This document shows, in pieces, positions 1 through 11,309 of a stretch of DNA of 64,000 nt. Both the position numbers and the translations under genes were made by a program. Position 1 is the first letter of the stretch, and each line of letters opens with the position of its first letter. The notes beneath the pieces are model-generated. The model did not search any database. It saw only the letters and a program-made list of their open reading frames with translations, and was not told the DNA's origin. Location of the stretch: assembly GCA_035771165.1 (NCBI GenBank), contig JAWNZC010000229.1, positions 2,305,501 to 2,369,500 of the forward strand, read 5' to 3'. Source of the DNA: Paragorgia papillata (taxonomy: Eukaryota; Cnidaria; Anthozoa; Scleralcyonacea; Coralliidae).

Positions 1-872
1 CAGTATTGAGATTCTTTTCAAGAAGTGAACAAGGGTTTTCACTAGTTTGAGATTCAAGTGAGCTGGGATTATTCTTGAGTTTCGAGGAAAAATTTTTGTA
101 CACAATGCAAGTGCAATCTTTCTGTGTATTTCACACATTAATTTACTAGGTACCGTAATTTACAAATTACATCTTATTCTAGAAACTCCAGAAACCGAGC
201 CTAGTGTTACTAAGATCAATTTTCTGGGACCAGAAATGAACATGAACATGTGATACCGTAACACTCTTTGGGCTACAAACATGTGAAGAAATATGACTAG
301 CATTTACAAATAATTACCAAAATGAAAATCAACAAGAAAGTGAATAAAACAAAACTTGTGTAATGATAGACAACTTTTCTCACCTGCATGTTCTGGTGAA
401 TTTGATATGAACTGTTTAAACTGTAATCTTCCAGTGCTGTAGCTATGCAGGCTACTGTGACTAATGTGAGATGCATAGCGTGCAGATCAAACTGCAGTCT
501 TTGTTTTGAATTGAATTATTTGGCGAATACATCCAGCCTTCCTTTTACTGCCATTTATTTTCAGTGATACTGATAGAAATCTAACATACAGTACTATTCC
601 TGACATAATGGTTTGTTCAACTCTAACTAATGCACCAATGAGAAGTTAACGATTGAAGTTTCAACAAACTAATATAGATGGGGACATGATTATTCGCAGA
701 CTATGACAGTTATCTGATGACGAACTGATGACCAAAGGGCACTGCTCAAAAAGTCAGCAGCATTTCATTTTTATTTTTGGCTGTATAATTAAAACAGCGC
801 ATTTTCGTTCATGAATTGTTTCCATCTCCTTTAAAAATCTCAGGACCACTGAAAAGGGGGGCTGGTAGGTGG
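1..872. other. No gene recognised
   Basis: AT-rich sequence with short spurious ORFs only. I saw no splice-bounded exon, RNA gene or repeat family here. Confidence 0.5.
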
Positions 873-986
873 GGCAACTGCCAGGGGTGCCGGAAGCTAC
901 TTTTTGAAATTGGTAGGGTGGGAAAGGCTCGACTGGCATCGGCTGGTGGATTTGGCATTTTCATTGATTGATTGCTTTTCTTAAAA

Positions 987-1120
987 TAATAGGTGTTACT
1001 CCAAGTGATGAACCATACCAGACAAGTAGACTGAGAAAACTCTACTTGGCCCTGCTGGGATTCGAACCCACAACCTTCAGTTTACTAGTCCAATGCCCTA
1101 GCAACTGAGCTACAGGTCAA
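987..1120 (-). repeat. tRNA-derived SINE, family A
   Basis: Read on the minus strand it starts with a tRNA-like head: an A-box-like TAGCTCAGTTGCTAGGGCA and a B-box-like GGTTCGAATCCC. The anticodon-loop region resembles a Thr (AGT) tRNA, but its stem is mutated, so this is not a working tRNA. The body ends in ggagtaacacct. A second copy lies at 1262-1335 and a tail fragment near 19641-19680. Confidence 0.75.
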
Positions 1121-1261
1121 GTTGGCTGAAGGTTGAATGATAGTACTTATCTATTTGATATTTCGAAACAGACTAGTTTCTTCAATATCTAGACAACAGT
1201 CTTCATACATGATGATTTTGAATGATTATTGTGGGACAGTGAACTCGGGTGGAGAATAATA

Positions 1262-1335
1262 ATAAGGTGTTACTCCGAGTGACGAACCATACCGGAGAAG
1301 TAGAGAAAATTCTACTTGGCCCGGCTGGGATTCGA
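1262..1335 (-). repeat. Truncated SINE family A copy
   Basis: It repeats the family A body (gtgttactccgagtgacgaa, then tctacttggcccggctggg). It breaks off inside the B box at ggattcga, so the tRNA head is missing. Confidence 0.7.
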
Positions 1336-1860
1336 TTATATTTATGCATAGTTTTGTGCCTGATCAAATAGCTTCAACGGGACCATCACCATTGGACCAC
1401 AAATAGGACCGTCATTACAATGAACTTCTCCCACGGGATTGGCATTACTCAGAATGATTTTGCATCCATACTAAACTAAATTGCTAATTTATTACACCCA
1501 GTATTTCTGGCAACCTCGTTCCCGGGGCCTTTTTGAAATTAGGAAGGCGAGAAAAGGTCCTGGCATTGGCTGGTGGACTCTGCATTTTCATTGGTTGATT
1601 GCTTTTCTTAAACATTCCTCAGGAAACGTAATTATGCATAGTTTTGTGCCAGTTACAATCAAATAGCCTCAACGGAACCGCCAACAGGACCAATGAGACA
1701 GCTCATCACAATGAACTTCTCCCACTGGATCGCCATTACTCCAAATGATTTTGCATACTAAATTAAATTGCTAATTTATTACATCCAGTATTTCTGGATG
1801 CTGTGATCAGCCAATGCCAGGGCCTTTTCCTGAGGTTGGACACAGCTAACCCAAGGCAAG

Positions 1861-2014
1861 GGTGAAGAAAAATTTTGAGAGTGGAATACAGTATATACAT
1901 AAGACCCAACCAGGACCAGTTGCAAAAAAATGCAACATCAAGGCCCTTCTGGCTATAGGAATTGAACCAGACCCTGCAATGCTAGTGCAGTACTGATCAC
2001 TGAGCTACGGAAGC
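1861..2014 (-). repeat. tRNA-derived SINE, family B
   Basis: On the minus strand: CTTCCGTAGCTCAGTGATCA, a B-box-like GGTTCAATTCC, then a body with TGCAACTGGTCC and GGTCTTA. It matches the cleaner copies at 33176-33379 and 58803-59104, with several substitutions, so it is an older copy. Confidence 0.75.
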
Positions 2015-3206
2015 CATTGCCAAGAGCTTGGCCAATTTCTGTATATATATAATGTGGTAATGCCAAGAGTAGAATTGGGTGTATTACAAGTAATATTTAG
2101 CATTTTATTAAATTAGTTTGCTGTCTCCACGTGGTCTGTAGCAATAAATTAGCTTGTGACTGACATAATAATACAAAAGTCATTTAATACAATAATACAA
2201 ATGGCAATTCCTGAAGAAAACATTCCTCTTATGAAAAAGGGCAATTGGTTTGCCCCCATACTTGCCCCCCACACACCATGAGAGCAGGTGCCCCCTGCTG
2301 CCTCCATGGCTGTGGTGCCCCTGGCAACTGCCCTGTGGCCGGCCCACGTTAGGAGCCTGGACCGACCACACCATGCATATCCGCTTTCATGAATTCTTCT
2401 TAGGAATCTTTGTTGGAAACTCTTTCAATACTGTGACCAATATGATGTAATGTACTAGGTTCATTCATCATTGTCATTACAATTACTATATAATCTCCAC
2501 TGATCATATAGTGATACTCTCACACATGTCGTGCTACATGCCGCTACCATGCACGCTACGGCACAAATTGCGCAATAACAACAACTATCTGCACCTAGTG
2601 TTTTAGCTTTTATCTGACAGTCAGCATGACATTGTCAACCTTCTAGAATTCTTAATTCCAGCCTGTTTGCGAATCAGCGAGTGGCGAGGTTGCAATGGTA
2701 AAAAATACTTGAGTTTTGACAAATCACAACTCGTAAATTGATGACTGCACATACTGTACAGCAAAAAAGTAATCATGATTGAATACATACAAGTGATACC
2801 ACTCTCTCTTGACTCCCCCTGCTCTGATATCTGAGAATTTTAAAACCTGCGAGTCCCTACTCCCAGGCCCATTCTGGCTCTCGGCGGCCCTGAAAAATCT
2901 ACTGACAAACAAAACATAATGTTAATATATGTACAGCGTACAAGGGGTTTCGAGAATTCATGATATTCGCAACTAATATTTTGAGGATTGTGAATCGTGT
3001 GTGAATAGAGCAAAAATTGCATAGCTATCGAGGGGCTATCGAGTTGTCAAATCTCACTTGCAATTTACCCGCGAACAAAATGAGCGAGAATGTTAAGGTT
3101 CTCGTGAGTGGTACTGTAATTAATTATATGAATTATTGGTAATGGCATATACCACAGTTTTGAACTAATCACATGTTATTTTATAAATAATTATTTTGTG
3201 GGTGTG

Positions 3207-3209
<3 letters not shown>
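2015..3209. other. No gene recognised
   Basis: It contains a short GC-richer patch (about 2250-2370) and otherwise AT-rich sequence. An ATG followed by seven codons and a consensus GTGAGT donor occurs at 3080-3103. Nothing ties it to a gene, so it is not called. Confidence 0.45.

Positions 3210-3240
<31 letters not shown>
3210..3240. repeat. (AT)n microsatellite
   Basis: Uninterrupted TA dinucleotide run. Confidence 0.95.
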
Positions 3241-3242
<2 letters not shown>

Positions 3243-3301
3243 AACGAGCACGTGTGATTTTGTTCACGGAATTTTGTTCAATACCATAAAGGTAGAGCGA
3301 A

Positions 3302-4078
3302 TATAGTATAGTTTAACAGGGACCGCGGAGCAGTGGGGGCTGGGGGGCTTTAGCCCCCCCCCCCCCCCAATAATTTTCCAAACATATGTGATTTTTATAT
3401 AGCGATTTTTATATAGCCCTAATTATAATGTATAAAAATTCCTGACCCTAAACCTAACCCTAAACGTGCACGTGTCTATTGCTAAGACACCCTGATCGAA
3501 CCTTTATGTGAGATTTTCATTGAGAGACGAACATCTGCTCTAAATAATTTGGGATTGAATTTTGATACATTATAATTAGGGCTACTTGAAGTCTTTGCCG
3601 AAAAATAGCTGTACGCCGCTGTGCAATAATTTCAAGAGGTGTGAATTAATCACTGTATTTAAATTTTGACACATGTTATTGTAAGTGAAAATGTAAGTGG
3701 AAATTTAAGCAAACAGATTTTATTCCTTTCAAAATGGCTTGTTTTAGAGACGTTTGCTGGACTTTTCTACTGTTTTGTAAGAATTTGTAAGAAACGTTTT
3801 AAACCGCAACTAGTAAATTTGATTGCATTTCCGGGGCTCTGACAGGCTTCAGATTTCAAAATTTCCCGGGGGAGCATACCCCCGGACCCCCCTAGAAGGC
3901 TCATGCCTTCGGCGTTCGCTAGCCCCCCTCCCCAATCCAAAAATTGCTCCGCGGTCCCTGCATGTTTAAGTGGGCTTACCTCAAAATTTTGAGTGTCGCT
4001 GTCAAACTGTCAGTTTCACGCGGGGCGACAGTTGCGACACTCAACATTTTGAGGTAAGCCCACGTAAACTATACTATA
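3302..4078. repeat. Foldback element split by an insertion
   Basis: 3302-3316 (tatagtatagtttaa) pairs with gtaaactatactata at the right end near 4061-4078. The inner arms gtgggcttacctcaaaa (about 3970) and ttttgaggtaagcccac (about 4046) pair almost perfectly. The left outer arm is separated from the rest by the element at 3317-3960, so the hairpin is older than that insertion. Confidence 0.7.
3317..3960. mobile_element. hAT-like non-autonomous element
   Basis: Termini are CAGGGACCGCGGAGCA and its inverted copy TGCTCCGCGGTCCCTG, the CAGGG...CCCTG form common in hAT elements. It interrupts the foldback at 3302-4078. The flanks share GTTTAA, roughly a degraded 8-bp duplication. A C run sits just inside the left end (about 3354-3368). 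No transposase ORF is present. Confidence 0.6.
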
Positions 4079-4155
4079 TATATATATCAATGTATTGTGT
4101 GACTTAATGGTGTAACGTAACAGTATATACATGTACTTGTATTTTCTTAATTTAG

Positions 4156-4328
4156 CGGTCCTTTGGGATTAGCAGCAAAGATAATCAAAACAGAAGGTTT
4201 TTTTGGATTTTATCGTGGCTTTTCTAGTACATGTGCCCGAGAAGTTGTTGGATATTTTTTCTTCTTTGGTGGCTATGAGTTAAGCAAGTATATTTTAACG
4301 CCTCATGGAAAGAAAGCAGAAGATTTAG
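4156..4328 (+). CDS. SLC25A15-like: Ornithine carrier exon 1 of 4 seen
   Basis: Acceptor ttaatttag precedes 4156; donor gtattt follows 4328. It encodes a loop, then GFFGFYRGFSST and GYFFFFGGYELSK, ending E-D-L plus the first base of a Gly codon. That phase fits the next exon exactly. The run of aromatics before GGYE is characteristic of the ORC branch of mitochondrial carriers. Confidence 0.85.
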
Positions 4329-4490
4329 GTATTTTTTGTGGAAATTTATTTGGAAGTGTGTTTTTAAAATTAATAAATGAAATGACAGCTTCCCTAACTG
4401 TGATACTACAGTATACAGACATAGTAAAAATTATGGTACAGGTCATTTGTATTCCACTGAAAAAATACCTGACATTGTACGTTTATCTTT

Positions 4491-4615
4491 GTGAAGGAAA
4501 ATTTTAAGTGTGCGAATATACAGTAGATTTTTAAGACCTGAAACTCAGACCAGTTACAAAAATGCAACATCAACACCTTGCAGCTAGGAATTGAACCTAC
4601 AACTGCGCGGGTGAT
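4491..4615 (-). repeat. SINE family B, degraded
   Basis: It shares gtgaaggaaaa, ttaagacc, accagtt and aggaattgaacc with the other family B copies. It lies in intron 1 of the carrier and the tRNA head is largely lost. Confidence 0.6.
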
Positions 4616-4841
4616 AATGCATTGAATGTTTTAAGGATTTACATGTTCACTTTTGTACATGTTTTTTCTGGTCGCCATGGTAGCGGATTAGATTTCATTT
4701 GTAAAGACAAAGCTAAGTGGCCTTGGATGGCTTGGAAGCTAATATGTTACTATGGCAACTGCACAAGAACAACAGAGTTGCCGAGTATAGCGTGGAGGGG
4801 AACTGGTCAGAGTATTGCCTTTTAAGAAATAGAAAACATTT

Positions 4842-5230
4842 TCCGTGTTTCTATAGAGTTATAGGAACACGAGGGAAGTTTGGGAGAAGTGTGGAGAACG
4901 TTTCAAAATTACACTATTTCGAGTTCTTCCAAACTTTCAAAAGTGTTTCTATAACTCTATAGGAACATGGGAATAATGTTTTCTATTTCCTTTATAAAAA
5001 TAAACCCGTCAAAATAGATTAAAACGTTAAAAACTAATCCAAATAAAAAGCGTAAATTCTCATTACCCTCCATGGATGGCGTATTGGATTGCGTTTGATG
5101 GCGCAGTGGATGGCGTATAATGGTGTTTCTGTACAAAACTTTAATGGCGTATTGATGGCGTATTGCTTTGATGGCGTATTGGATGGCGTAATCCATCCAT
5201 GTTTTCCATATAGGGTTATAGAAACACGCC
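4842..5230. repeat. MITE-like inverted repeats around a gatggcgtatt minisatellite
   Basis: Copies of gtgtttctata-(a/g)-(a/c)-tctatagg, or their complement, sit at about 4844, 4947 and 5204, in inverted pairs. Between 5072 and 5195 the motif gatggcgtatt(g) recurs about eight times with variable spacing. A related stretch (gttat..acac.ggaagtt.gg) occurs near 20129. Confidence 0.6.
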
Positions 5231-5300
5231 TTATAACAACCGCTTCCGTTTTCAAAAATGTTATTTTATGTCTTTAGTGCAAATTATCAGTATACCATCC

Positions 5301-5460
5301 GGTACATTTTTACAAAACGCACGAGTGAGTTTTTCAAAGACTATCAAAATTGCACGAGTCTGAAGGGACGAGTGCTATTTGAGGTCTTTGACAAACTCAC
5401 GAGTGCGTGTTTTTCCAAAATTGCACTCGAAACCATGCTCATTACTTATTAATAATATAC
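5301..5460. repeat. Foldback family C, copy 1
   Basis: Palindromic blocks built on cacgagtg/cactcgtg, with an end reading gaaaccatgc..attacttattaataatatac. The same end occurs inverted at 26835, so this is a dispersed element about 160 bp long. Confidence 0.65.
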
Positions 5461-6420
5461 ATGAAATGTTAGACAAATGTTCCTCCGGCTACAAAGTTTA
5501 CATACCACTCATTGCTTCCACTTCTCGAAGCATAAATGGTTAAAAACTGCTTCGCTTTGTTCACTAAATATAGCATCTAACCTCTAGTCTTCTTGCAGGA
5601 ACTTTAATGACAATATTAAAGCAAAATTCATTCTGTTCATTTTTGTCATGTATATTATTAATACTAGTATAACCAAAGTTAGTGAAATTGCTGCCGTCTT
5701 TAGTGGATCGTTCGCCAGCGCACGCTTGCGACACTCGCGGTTTGTGATACAATGCTGATTAAACACATGAAGGCACATTGCCGACCTCTCGATACTTCAC
5801 TAAAAATTGTGTCGCCTTGATGGATGCTACCAAAAACGGGAAAATAGAACAACAGACAATATAATCTTAATATCCAAACTCACCTGTATTAAGAAAAATC
5901 CGAGCTTGTCAGACTATGGTCAGACAGAAGACATTCGAAATGCGTGGTCGGTCGTTGCCTGGGAGATGAAGGGTCTTGCGGCCGTACACGTGTAAATGAA
6001 GCATTATGATTGGGGCAAACAATTACCTGCATGTTGATTGGAGCAGCCGCATCAATTTAAAACATTCCATGCGGTCGAAAATCATCCGGACAAACAAATC
6101 GACTATATGTTCCGAATAGTAAGCTGCCTAGCGGCAGCAAATAGTAAGCTGCCTAGCGGCAGCAATAAACAATAAACGTTGTGTTATCACAAAATTTTGT
6201 CACCATGCAAAACTTCAAGGAATTAATGGCGATGATGATGCTATAAGTTAATATGTTTGTGCTAACTACTCTACCGATTCACGCAGACAAAAATTTAAAA
6301 GGTCATCAGATAAAATATGACTCGGATTATTAATTGAACAACTAACAGTAATTGTAACACTAACTGTATCAACAAAGAAAATGACGACTTAATTCGTAAT
6401 TAAAAACAGACTCATTCAAG
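5461..6420. other. No gene recognised
   Basis: A short direct duplication of agtaagctgcctagcggcag occurs twice at about 6119-6165. A half-palindrome with gcttcgc at 5551 resembles the stretch near 26741. No exon is supported. Confidence 0.45.
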
Positions 6421-6423
6421 ATT

Positions 6424-6795
6424 TTGTCTCGAAACTTGGCAAACTTTAAAGCGCCTATAAATCATTGAGCAAATCAGTTGATTTTATGTCGAGACGGTCC
6501 TCGCCATGCACAAATCGTTTGTTTTTTTGCTTGTTATAATATGATTTAAATAAAACGGTTGAGTTATTGAAGCCTAAACTTTGCTATTGGATAATTGTTT
6601 CATTATACCCAAAAATACATTGTCCTTACCGTGTGTGTGATGTTTCTACGAAGTAAAATGAACAAGAAGCCTTTTATTCAGGACTCGGTCGCCCAATATT
6701 TTTATTCGCCCAAGTTTGCATAAACGTGAACAAAAAGATAGAACAAAGACTTTTGATGAGTTCCTAGACCATTTCTCGATTGATCTAATGTATAC
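6424..6795. repeat. Inverted-repeat element family E, degraded copy
   Basis: The left part (cgaaac..ggcaaactt.aaagcgcctata) and right part (gatgagtt.ctagaccat.tctcgattga) match the two ends of the better copy at 59780-60085. The middle has diverged. Confidence 0.5.
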
Positions 6796-7094
6796 GTTGA
6801 AAAACGAATATACTACAGTATATATAGCTTTGCGATGGAAGAAGCAATTGGGGCATCCCAGGTGTGACTGAGAAATTTAAATACCGAAGAGTAAAATTAA
6901 TATAAATCTTTTTGGGCCTACAAACTCCTCAGTTCAAAAATACATGTACATGTAGAAATGTACATCCTACACAGTGTATTTCCAAACGTCAAAACTACTA
7001 TTAAATTACACTACTTCACTCTGTGTTGCATTCAAAATATGGTATATACAATTCAAAGTAACTATTGTAATACTGTTGGTATCCTCTGTTTCAG

Positions 7095-7181
7095 GTCCTT
7101 TGAATGTAGCTTTCTCTGGTGGAATTGCAGGAGCTTGTTTTTGGACATCCGTTTTTCCTGCAGATGTTGTGGAAATCTAGA
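7095..7181 (+). pseudogene. SLC25A15-like: Ornithine carrier exon 2, frameshifted
   Basis: Acceptor ctgtttcag precedes 7095. It reads GPLNVAFSGGIAGACFWTSVFP and then ADVV. The family then has K-S-R (the signature P-x-D-x-x-K-x-R), but here the reading is E-I-stop with TAG at 7178-7180. Dropping one G at 7171/7172 restores agreement with the family. The 3' border is ambiguous: gttcag at 7182 and gtacct at 7187 are weak donors, and neither gives the phase needed for 11239. Confidence 0.75.
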
Positions 7182-7400
7182 GTTCAGGTACCTATATACA
7201 ATATGACACAATGTGAGCGTACTGTATACATGCCCATATATACAGTTTAGTCCCTGTTTGGACGTGAATGTTGCAATTTTGCTTTTCCAACGCTGAGTAA
7301 TAATTTATTTGGAAGTTGTAAAAAAGGAAAAAAACTAATCATTTTGTGTATGTAAAGTCTAACTTAGCATTGCTGTTTTATTAATGAATGCTTAATTAAT

Positions 7401-7546
7401 AATTATTGGATGAGGTTAAGCATGATATCGAGAATTATCAAGGCCGAGGTTTTGTGTTATCTGCCGAAGCCGAAGGCTGAGGCGGATAAACACAAACCGA
7501 GGCCTTGATAATTCTTGATATCATGCGAAAACCGAATCCAATAATT
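7401..7546. repeat. Palindrome with GAA apex (P1)
   Basis: The arms pair over ~65 bp: aattattgga, catgatatc, agaattatcaaggcc and tgtgtt.atc recur inverted. The centre is AGCC-GAA-GGCT at 7468-7478, a GAA triloop closed by C-G. A half copy lies at about 51635-51715. It sits in intron 2 of the carrier. Confidence 0.85.
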
Positions 7547-7576
7547 GTTTTATTATGCATAAGAAGTGCTAAAGCA

Positions 7577-7864
7577 ATGCGCCGTCGAAATATATTTAAA
7601 TATAAAGTTATAGTGGTACAAGGTCAAAAGAAGCCACGCAAAGACAACGTTACTTTTGTAAACAACTTTAATGACACTAAAATTAAGGTTTTACAATGTC
7701 CAGAACATTCAAAGGTCTTGGGAAAAGAAAGTCAAAATAATATAAACAAGACTGTGACTAAGAAGAATAAGCCTAAGCCTAAAGGTCCAGATTTCTTCAC
7801 TCAACGTCAGTATAACTTAATAAAAAAGGACAAGCGAAAATTTCGCTGTCTTTGGCTTTACTGA
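7577..7864 (+). other. Unrecognised 95-codon ORF
   Basis: ATG at 7577 opens a lysine-rich reading frame containing NNFNDTKIKVLQCPEHSKVLG and ending CLWLY. It has no recognised domain and no clear splice context. It abuts palindrome P1 and could be a relic or chance. Confidence 0.2.
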
Positions 7865-7907
7865 AAAATATTAGCATTACAGTTTATGAAAATTAAATGT
7901 TTTTTTG

Positions 7908-8306
7908 TTAACTGTTTGAGTATTTTGCATCACAAATTCTTCCTGGGAAAGATTTAGGATAGGCGACAACTGATGTTTGACTGAAATTAACACTCCTACC
8001 TTCGACTTCACACTCTGCCGTTAGCATTTCCGACATTTTTCTCTTTGTGGACATGTCCGTTTTGCAATAGCTCCGAATACTGCTTTCGTTTTTATCTCCA
8101 CTTATTGGACATGATGTGTCTCGCTTCAAAGCCAGATTTGTCAAGGATGGTTACATTCTGTTGCTCTGATAGAGTGATTTGTGTCTGTTTTGGAAAGAGC
8201 TGTCTTCGTAGCTCGTTTTGTATTCACTTGCCTCCTTGTTCATCTAATAGTTTTTCTTCAAATCGTTTTCTGTTACGTTGGCGAATCTTTGCGAAGAACG
8301 CGCCAT
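7908..8306 (-). pseudogene. Relic reading frame with two stops
   Basis: A single frame of 133 codons begins MARSSQRFANVTENDL and is interrupted by TAG and TAA before continuing to CDAKYSNS. The composition looks protein-like (SSIRSYCKTDMSTKRKMSEM). I do not firmly recognise it. The start vaguely resembles the N-terminal segment of tyrosine-recombinase-type elements, but that is weak. Confidence 0.3.
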
Positions 8307-8929
8307 ATTCCCATTTTCTTTTCGCCGTAAACAAGCTGGCAACAGCAAGCTAGCAACAAGATATTGGAATAATGATGTCATACCTACACTTTTTTTTAAC
8401 AATAATATTGGAACATTGATGTCACGAATTAGCTGTATGTCCAACAGCCAATCAAAATTGAGATAGAGTAGAGAATGCATAATAATATGCTTTATCGAGG
8501 TTTACAGATACTCTGATATACTGGCATGATTAATAAACATGATTAATTTCTTTTGAATTTTGCTCATGAATTATCAATTGGATAAATATATTTTAAATAA
8601 TTGAATTAGTAGTAGCACCATGATAGTCTAGTGGATACACTACTGTTACAAATTATTGGTATATATACATGCAGTAAATACCACTTGGGTATATTAGCGA
8701 GCATATAGTTAAGGTGCATGGTATATTTAACCATTTCTGAGCAGGCATCCGACTCTCAAGTCTTATGTATCTTACTATGGCTAACGCCAGAAGATTTAAC
8801 TCGTCACAGGGAAAACTCACCGACGGGAAAGGGTTAAAAGAAAATCGATATAAAATATTGCTTAATTTGGCTGTAATAATTGATTTCTAAATAATAACCA
8901 GACAAAGTGCTAAAGAGCGGTGGCCCTGT

Positions 8930-9595
8930 TTGGCACCGTCAAAAACGTCGCTTGCATTCTCTTCCCAGAGCCCACGTTTCTGTGTTCGTGGCTTACGGGT
9001 GCCACGACCTAGCGTACGATTCCGGTCAAACACCCAGAATATAAAGCTACCTAACAAGTCGTCAGGGCAGTGGACTGGCTTGTCAGGGCACCGTAGTATG
9101 AAACTGCATGCCTGACGTTCTAGCTGCTAACTTGTCAGGGCACTGCAATTTTGTGCAGTTGTGTTTACCTGCGGAACACTTCGCTTCACGGAGATCGTCA
9201 AAAAGCCGCCCAAAATCCCCCCGCGTCAAAAACGTCGCTTCCATTCTCAATGCGACAATGCCAGAGCCCCAACGACGTTTGTGTGGCTGCGGCTACCAAT
9301 TCTGCCCAAACGTACAAGCAAAGTTATAAAACTGACTGACGAGTTAGCCGCTAGCACACCAAGGCGCCACAATTGTATGATCTACCTGCGGAGTGTTCAA
9401 TACTTTTCTTCTCAAACATGATGTCGCCAAAAATCTGCCAAAATCCTTAGCGTCAAAAACATCGGTTGAATTCTCGTTCCTTGAGCCGTACGTTTTCTGG
9501 TGTCCGTGGCTTATGGGTGCCACAAAAAAGTGACACCCATGCAGACCCCGTTTACACGATACCGGACGAATTCGTCAGGGCACCGCAATTAAATG
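8930..9595. repeat. Diverged tandem repeat, about 230-290 bp period
   Basis: cgtcaaaaac(g/a)tcg followed by ttgcattctc recurs at about 8938, 9226 and 9452. The blocks also share gtggctta.gggtgccac and a (c/t)gtcagggcac(c/t)gcaatt box (about 9077, 9133, 9568). Confidence 0.65.
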
Positions 9596-9966
9596 TTTCT
9601 TTTATTTTGAATTTTCCGTTCATGAATTATATATTAATAATGAGTTTGAGTAGTATAAATATGGACTTCGTGCATCGCTGCATACATGGTATATCTATTT
9701 TGATAGTTTTTCTTGTGGTCATGTTAATGTTATTTATCTCATGCCGACACAGCACGTATCACACCATTTATCGCTTACTAATGAATATTTTGATGTCTAA
9801 CTCTTGAAGTTTCTTTCTCGGCCGTAATTAAATTAAATAAAATTTCATTGCAGAAGAGTCATGAGATAAATTGGTTAATAAATATTCACTCGTGCATGTG
9901 ATAAAGAATTTAACATCACTCGTGAGCTTTAACGTTAACTCGTTGTCCGTCGCGATAATAATATAC

Positions 9967-10084
9967 ACTTAATGTCTGCTCCCTCGGGAAACAGTTAGTT
10001 TTGTTTTCCCGAGAGTCTCTAGGAAAACATCAACACTCGAGGGAAAACAAAACTAAATATTTCCCGAGGGAGCAGACATTAAGT
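9967..10084. repeat. Palindrome family A copy (P2)
   Basis: acttaatgtctgctccctcg and its complement bound the element; gggaaa and agttttgttttccc pair inside. Its centre lacks the GAA triloop of its relatives at 15424 and 19413. It directly adjoins the MITE at 10094. Confidence 0.85.
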
Positions 10085-10093
10085 TAGTGCTTT

Positions 10094-10496
10094 GTTATAT
10101 AGCTTGAGTTTCGCTGAATAATTTCGATGTTTATCAAGGGAAAGTACACAAAAGACAGACTGAAAGACTTACCAAAAAAAATTACCCCTGGTTTCGTAAT
10201 TTCACTTCAAACTAAACATGCAAATATGAGTCTCAGAACAAAAGAACATCAATACATTTCTCCAGTTAATCTTCACACATGCTTTGAAGACCTATAAATA
10301 ATCTTTTTTATATATAAACTCTTTTTGAAGAGTTCAAAGTTCTGGCTGGCAACAATTGCAATATTATTGACCGAGTGGGCAATAAGTTCTCAATTGTTGC
10401 CTGTTCGGTCTACGTTGAAATTTAGCTAAGGTCATGTGACCACAAGTCAACCAATGACAGTCATCGTTTTATCCAGCAAAACTCTAGCTATATAAT
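10094..10496. mobile_element. MITE family F, copy 1
   Basis: Ends are GTTATATAGCTTGAGTTTCG and inverted cagcaaaactctagctatata. The interior shares actgaaagacttacc, tctccagttaatcttcacac and atgctttgaagacctataaa with 18978-19408 in reverse orientation. Both copies abut a family A palindrome at the same end. Confidence 0.8.
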
Positions 10497-10500
10497 AATT

Positions 10501-10649
10501 AACACTTATTTACTGGCGCCGAGGGAAACAGTGTGATTTGTGGCCCCGAGACTGCCGTTGTTTCCCGAGGCGGAGCCGAGGGCAACAACGAGCAGTCGAG
10601 GGGCCACAAAACACACTGTTTTCCCAAGGTATCAGTAAATACGTGTTTT
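10501..10649. repeat. Palindrome with GGA apex (P3)
   Basis: Arms such as atttactg, ggaaacagtgtg and ttgtggcccc pair with cacaaaacacactg and cagtaaat. The centre GGC-GGA-GCC (10569-10577) is a GNA triloop closed by C-G. The arms are unrelated in sequence to P1, P7, P8 or P9. Confidence 0.8.
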
Positions 10650-11238
10650 ATTATATATCAAGTATCAAATGACACAAAAATGTTGAGCAAAACCTTCAGA
10701 CATTGTTTTAATGAAGGAAAACTGAAAAAACAAAAAAAACAAAGACAAACTGAACCTGACCGTCTACTTGCGGTTTTGATATTTTTCCCAAGGGCAAAAT
10801 AAATGTAATGTTCACGATTTTCGGACCGGCATGCGGGAGGACCGCTCGCCCAATCAGAGAGCTAGAATAACGGACTTTGACACGTGATATATAACAAATC
10901 CCTTTATCACATTCGTGACCATTGATTAATTCAATCATTAATAATTCACTGAAGAAAATTCAAAAGAAATGATGAATGTTTAATCATGTGTTGTAAATCG
11001 GATACAAATTCGTCCTGATTTACATAAACTTTCCGATCGATTTCTCTTAAAGATTGTTGATAAGCCTGAACAGTTAGAAGTGTGATAAGTTTTATACATT
11101 TCGGCTCGCGTTATAATTGCCCATAACAGTTCAGCGACTCATCTTATATATACATTACAGTACATACAGAACGCATGTGTATATGACAGAATTATTGTTG
11201 GAAGTTTGTTTTAATTTGGATTTTAATTTTTATTACAG
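10650..11238. other. Intron, nothing recognised
   Basis: Intron 2 of the carrier; AT-rich with short chance ORFs. Confidence 0.4.
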
Positions 11239-11309
11239 ACTGCAAGTGCTCCGAACTGGTAAACCAGAGAATATTTTTAAGATAATATACACAATTTTTC
11301 GAAAAGAAG
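11239..11309 (+). CDS. SLC25A15-like: Ornithine carrier exon 3
   Basis: Acceptor tttattacag precedes 11239 and donor gttggt follows 11309. It encodes LQVLRTGKPENIFK and then IIYTIFRKEG, the matrix-side loop and amphipathic helix of the third carrier repeat. It ends in the first base of a Gly codon, matching the final exon. Confidence 0.8.

Larger units (their letters stand above)
873..1815. repeat. Diverged direct duplications
   Basis: Two kinds of block recur in direct orientation. 873-985 matches 1504-1613 (shared tttttgaaatt, ggctggtgga and ttgattgcttttcttaaa). 1346-1503 matches 1632-1797 (shared atgcatagttttgtgcc, aatgaacttctccca, ttgctaatttattaca). The layout suggests an old ~290-bp tandem duplication, with SINE copies inserted in or next to it. 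No coding potential is evident. Confidence 0.7.

Noticed and set aside
3080..3103. ATG plus seven codons followed by GTGAGT donor, possible first exon of the carrier
   Set aside because: Residues 1 to ~150 of the carrier are absent between here and 4156, and eight residues cannot be assigned.
6119..6165. CRISPR-like or regulatory tandem ctgcctagcggcag
   Set aside because: Only two direct copies without spacers; a simple duplication.
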